Below, in pieces: positions 62,372-64,000 of a DNA stretch of 64,000 nt. Within the stretch, counting starts at the first letter, position 1. The number at the start of each line of letters is the position of its first letter. The notes under the pieces were generated by a model. That model was not told the origin of the DNA. It saw only the letters and a list, made by a program, of their open reading frames with translations, and did no database searches. A program made the translations under genes and the position numbers. Origin of the DNA: Frateuria_A sp035944355 (GTDB lineage: Bacteria; Pseudomonadota; Gammaproteobacteria; Xanthomonadales; Rhodanobacteraceae); contig NZ_DASZBH010000012.1 of NCBI RefSeq assembly GCF_035944355.1, forward strand, positions 62,001 through 126,000, given 5' to 3'.

Positions 62372-63004
62372 ATGGCCAAGCTCTACTTCTATTACTCGGC
62401 AATGAATGCCGGCAAGACCACCACGCTGCTGCAGAGCGCGTACAACTACCAAGAGCGCGGCATGCGCACGCTGATCCTGACGCCGGCGCTGGACGACCGC
62501 TACGGCCAGGGCGTGGTGGCCTCGCGCATCGGCCTGAAGGCCCATGCGCGCCGCTTCGGCAGCGGCGAGGACCTGTTCGCGCTGATCGAGGCGGACATCG
62601 CAGAACGCGGCGCGCTGCACTGCGTGTTCGTGGACGAGGCGCAGTTCCTCTCCAAGGCGCAGGTGTGGCAGCTCACCGACGTGGTCGATCGGCTCGGTAT
62701 CCCGGTGCTCGCCTATGGCTTGCGCACCGACTTCCGCGGCGAGCTGTTCGAGGGCAGCCGCTACCTGCTGGCCTGGGCCGACCACCTGGACGAGATCAAG
62801 ACCATATGCCACACCGGCCGCAAGGCCACCATGGTGGTGCGAGTGGACGAACAGGGCCGCGCGGTGACCGAGGGCCCGCAGGTTGAGATCGGCGGCAACG
62901 ACCGCTATGTCTCGGTCAGCCGCGCCGAGTTCAAGCACATTACCGAGGGCCGCGGCCGCATCGAGCTGCAGCAGAGCGTGCTGCCGCTGGACGACACGCG
63001 CTGA
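62372..63004 (+). CDS. tdk: Thymidine kinase
   Basis: A 210-aa type II thymidine kinase, which phosphorylates thymidine to dTMP in the salvage pathway. The start MAKLYFYYSAMNAGKTTTLL at 62372 carries the P-loop; VFVDEAQFLSKAQV is the Walker B/DEAQF motif, and the GLRTDFRGELFEGSRYLL lasso region is intact. The usual zinc-binding cysteines are reduced to one visible Cys in IKTICHTG; the other positions differ, as in several proteobacterial members. It follows the flavoprotein gene by 58 bp. Confidence 0.95.
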   Translation: MAKLYFYYSAMNAGKTTTLLQSAYNYQERGMRTLILTPALDDRYGQGVVASRIGLKAHARRFGSGEDLFALIEADIAERGALHCVFVDEAQFLSKAQVWQLTDVVDRLGIPVLAYGLRTDFRGELFEGSRYLLAWADHLDEIKTICHTGRKATMVVRVDEQGRAVTEGPQVEIGGNDRYVSVSRAEFKHITEGRGRIELQQSVLPLDDTR

Positions 63005-63082
63005 CCGCTCGCTCTGCCCGAACAACGCGGGCGGGGAGAGCGAAGGCTTGCAGCTCTTGATCCTGGAATCCAAGGAATCCCC

Positions 63083-63844
63083 ATGACCTCCACGCCGGAA
63101 GCTTGGCCGCGCCCTTACTGGCAACCGAGCGACGAGACCATCGTGCTCAACTTCCACGTCTTCGGCCGTTTCGCCGAGGACCTGGCCATTCCCGCCGCGC
63201 GCTACGCCAGCAACGGCCTGCCCGAGGGCGTGTCGCTGCAGCGTTTTGCGCATGCCGCGCTGCGCGACTGGGAGGGTTATCCGCTCAAGGGCTCGCTGGG
63301 CGAGCTCTTGAAGGAAGACGCACCGGAGGCCTTCGACCTGGCGCGCGCCGCTCCCGAAGTGCTGGTGGTGCGCGGCGAGCTGGCCGACCAGGACAGCCTG
63401 GACTACCTGCGCGACACGCTGGGCGTGCTCGCCGGCCTGCTCGACGCGGGCGGGCAGGCCGTGCTGGACCCGCAGATCCTCACCCTGTTCGACGCCGCCG
63501 CCTGGCGCCGGCACTATCTGGTCCCGGGCGGCGCGCCGCCGCGCAATCACGTGCTGATCCTGCGCAACGCCGAGGACGAAGGCCGCTCGCACGTGCACAC
63601 CCGCGGCCTGCGCAAGTTCGGCCGGCCGGACCTGAGTTTCGAGCACGTGCCCGACGCGCATGCCGACCAGGCCGGCATGCTGTGCGAGCGGCTGGTCGAA
63701 CTGCAGGCGCTGGGTGCGCACTTCGCCGATGGGCAGCCGCTGGAGGTGGAAGGCCTGCCCGGCGGCTTCGTCGCGCGGCGCAGCGGCAGCCTGGAGGATC
63801 CCCGCTTCAACAACAGCCACGTGGCGTTCGACTGGCCGGTCTGA
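63083..63844 (+). CDS. Conserved protein of unknown function
   Basis: A 253-aa protein with AAGGAATCCCC before the ATG at 63083. It has no signal peptide and no motif I can name. The central ENHVLILRNAED-like stretch (NHVLILRNAEDEGRSHVHTRGLRKFGRPDLS) and the acidic C-terminal part NNSHVAFDWPV look conserved and soluble. The sequence is compact, with no low complexity. It follows tdk by 78 bp. Confidence 0.8.
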   Translation: MTSTPEAWPRPYWQPSDETIVLNFHVFGRFAEDLAIPAARYASNGLPEGVSLQRFAHAALRDWEGYPLKGSLGELLKEDAPEAFDLARAAPEVLVVRGELADQDSLDYLRDTLGVLAGLLDAGGQAVLDPQILTLFDAAAWRRHYLVPGGAPPRNHVLILRNAEDEGRSHVHTRGLRKFGRPDLSFEHVPDAHADQAGMLCERLVELQALGAHFADGQPLEVEGLPGGFVARRSGSLEDPRFNNSHVAFDWPV

Positions 63845-63887
63845 TGCGGCCGGACCCGGTCGCCTCGCGGTGGACCGGGCCATCGGC

Positions 63888-64000
63888 TCAGTGCTGGCAG
63901 CGCGGGCACCAGAAGGTCGAGCGCTGGCCCAGGGTGGCCTGCCGTATCGGCGAGCCGCAGTTCTTGCACGGTTCCCCGGCGCGGCCGTAGACATTGAGCT
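63888..64000 (-). CDS. mutM: Formamidopyrimidine-DNA glycosylase (Fpg/MutM), 3' end only
   Basis: Partial gene; its 5' part lies beyond the window. The minus strand reads LNVYGRAGEPCKNCG, then SPIRQATLGQRSTFWCPRCQ and a final His, and ends with TGA at 63888-63890. This is the C-terminal zinc finger of MutM with CxxC...CxxC (CKNC, CPRC), conserved Arg and Gln, normal end position. MutM excises 8-oxoguanine from DNA. It ends 43 bp from the convergent unknown gene. Confidence 0.93.
   Translation of the reverse strand, partial: LNVYGRAGEPCKNCGSPIRQATLGQRSTFWCPRCQH

Overview
The window is a 64 kb stretch of high-GC chromosome. It looks like a gammaproteobacterium of the order Lysobacterales (Xanthomonadales), most likely family Rhodanobacteraceae (Dyella, Rhodanobacter, Luteibacter or Frateuria type). 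The reasons are the gene repertoire: an RpfC-like hybrid kinase, large Oar-type and ordinary TonB-dependent receptors, a BlaI/M56 pair, PlsB, ZapE, and tandem MdtB/MdtC-type RND pumps. The dispersed C/T-rich hairpin repeats and 'aagaaagtaaccaaag' repeats also fit. No rRNA, tRNA, CRISPR array, transposase or prophage gene was seen. The placement is by gene content, not by a marker gene.

Layout. 1-3.7 kb: two hybrid histidine kinases facing each other, the first cut by the window edge. 3.8-9.5 kb: a DUF488 protein, a four-helix-bundle stress protein, a lipoprotein, queF, an aldo/keto reductase with a divergent LysR regulator, and a GST. 9.6-14.6 kb: a secreted S9 dipeptidyl peptidase, an orphan two-partner-secretion exoprotein and an NTF2-like secreted protein. 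14.7-17.1 kb: a BlaI-type repressor and M56 sensor protease whose promoter is buried in two inverted operators. 17.2-20.4 kb: an Oar-like TonB receptor. 20.6-25.2 kb: the class Ia ribonucleotide reductase operon (nrdA, a 74-aa ORF, nrdB, a 56-aa Cys-rich ORF) behind a clear promoter and a cobalamin riboswitch. 25.4-32.7 kb: an SDR, a DUF421 protein, an EAL phosphodiesterase overlapping a hemerythrin gene, zapE, an alpha/beta hydrolase, ACP phosphodiesterase and a membrane-anchored cytochrome c. 33.0-41.1 kb: an RND efflux operon (adaptor plus two permeases), with repeat elements in both intergenic gaps. 41.1-42.0 kb: a gene-free block with a ~220-bp inverted repeat and a third copy. 42.0-46.3 kb: a Tat-type phosphoesterase, Lrp/AsnC regulator, EamA exporter, cupin and GST. 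46.7-52.5 kb: ubiE, an amidohydrolase, plsB and a lipoprotein, all on the minus strand. 52.5-53.2 kb: gene-poor, with a candidate small RNA and a decayed coding scrap. 53.2-64 kb: an AI-2E family permease, a TonB receptor convergent with a TPR-sulfotransferase, rep helicase, a halogenase-like flavoprotein, tdk, an unknown conserved protein, and the 3' end of mutM running off the edge.

How the parts relate. Most of the window is ordinary chromosome. The most informative systems are: (1) the B12-riboswitch-controlled nrd operon, which implies that a B12-dependent ribonucleotide reductase exists elsewhere in the genome; (2) the autoregulated BlaI/M56 switch; (3) the EAL-hemerythrin translationally coupled pair, suggesting O2/NO- or redox-linked c-di-GMP turnover; (4) the MdtABC-like pump. 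The two small ORFs inside the nrd operon are the best candidates for undescribed function. All functional statements are from reading the sequence; no database search was run.
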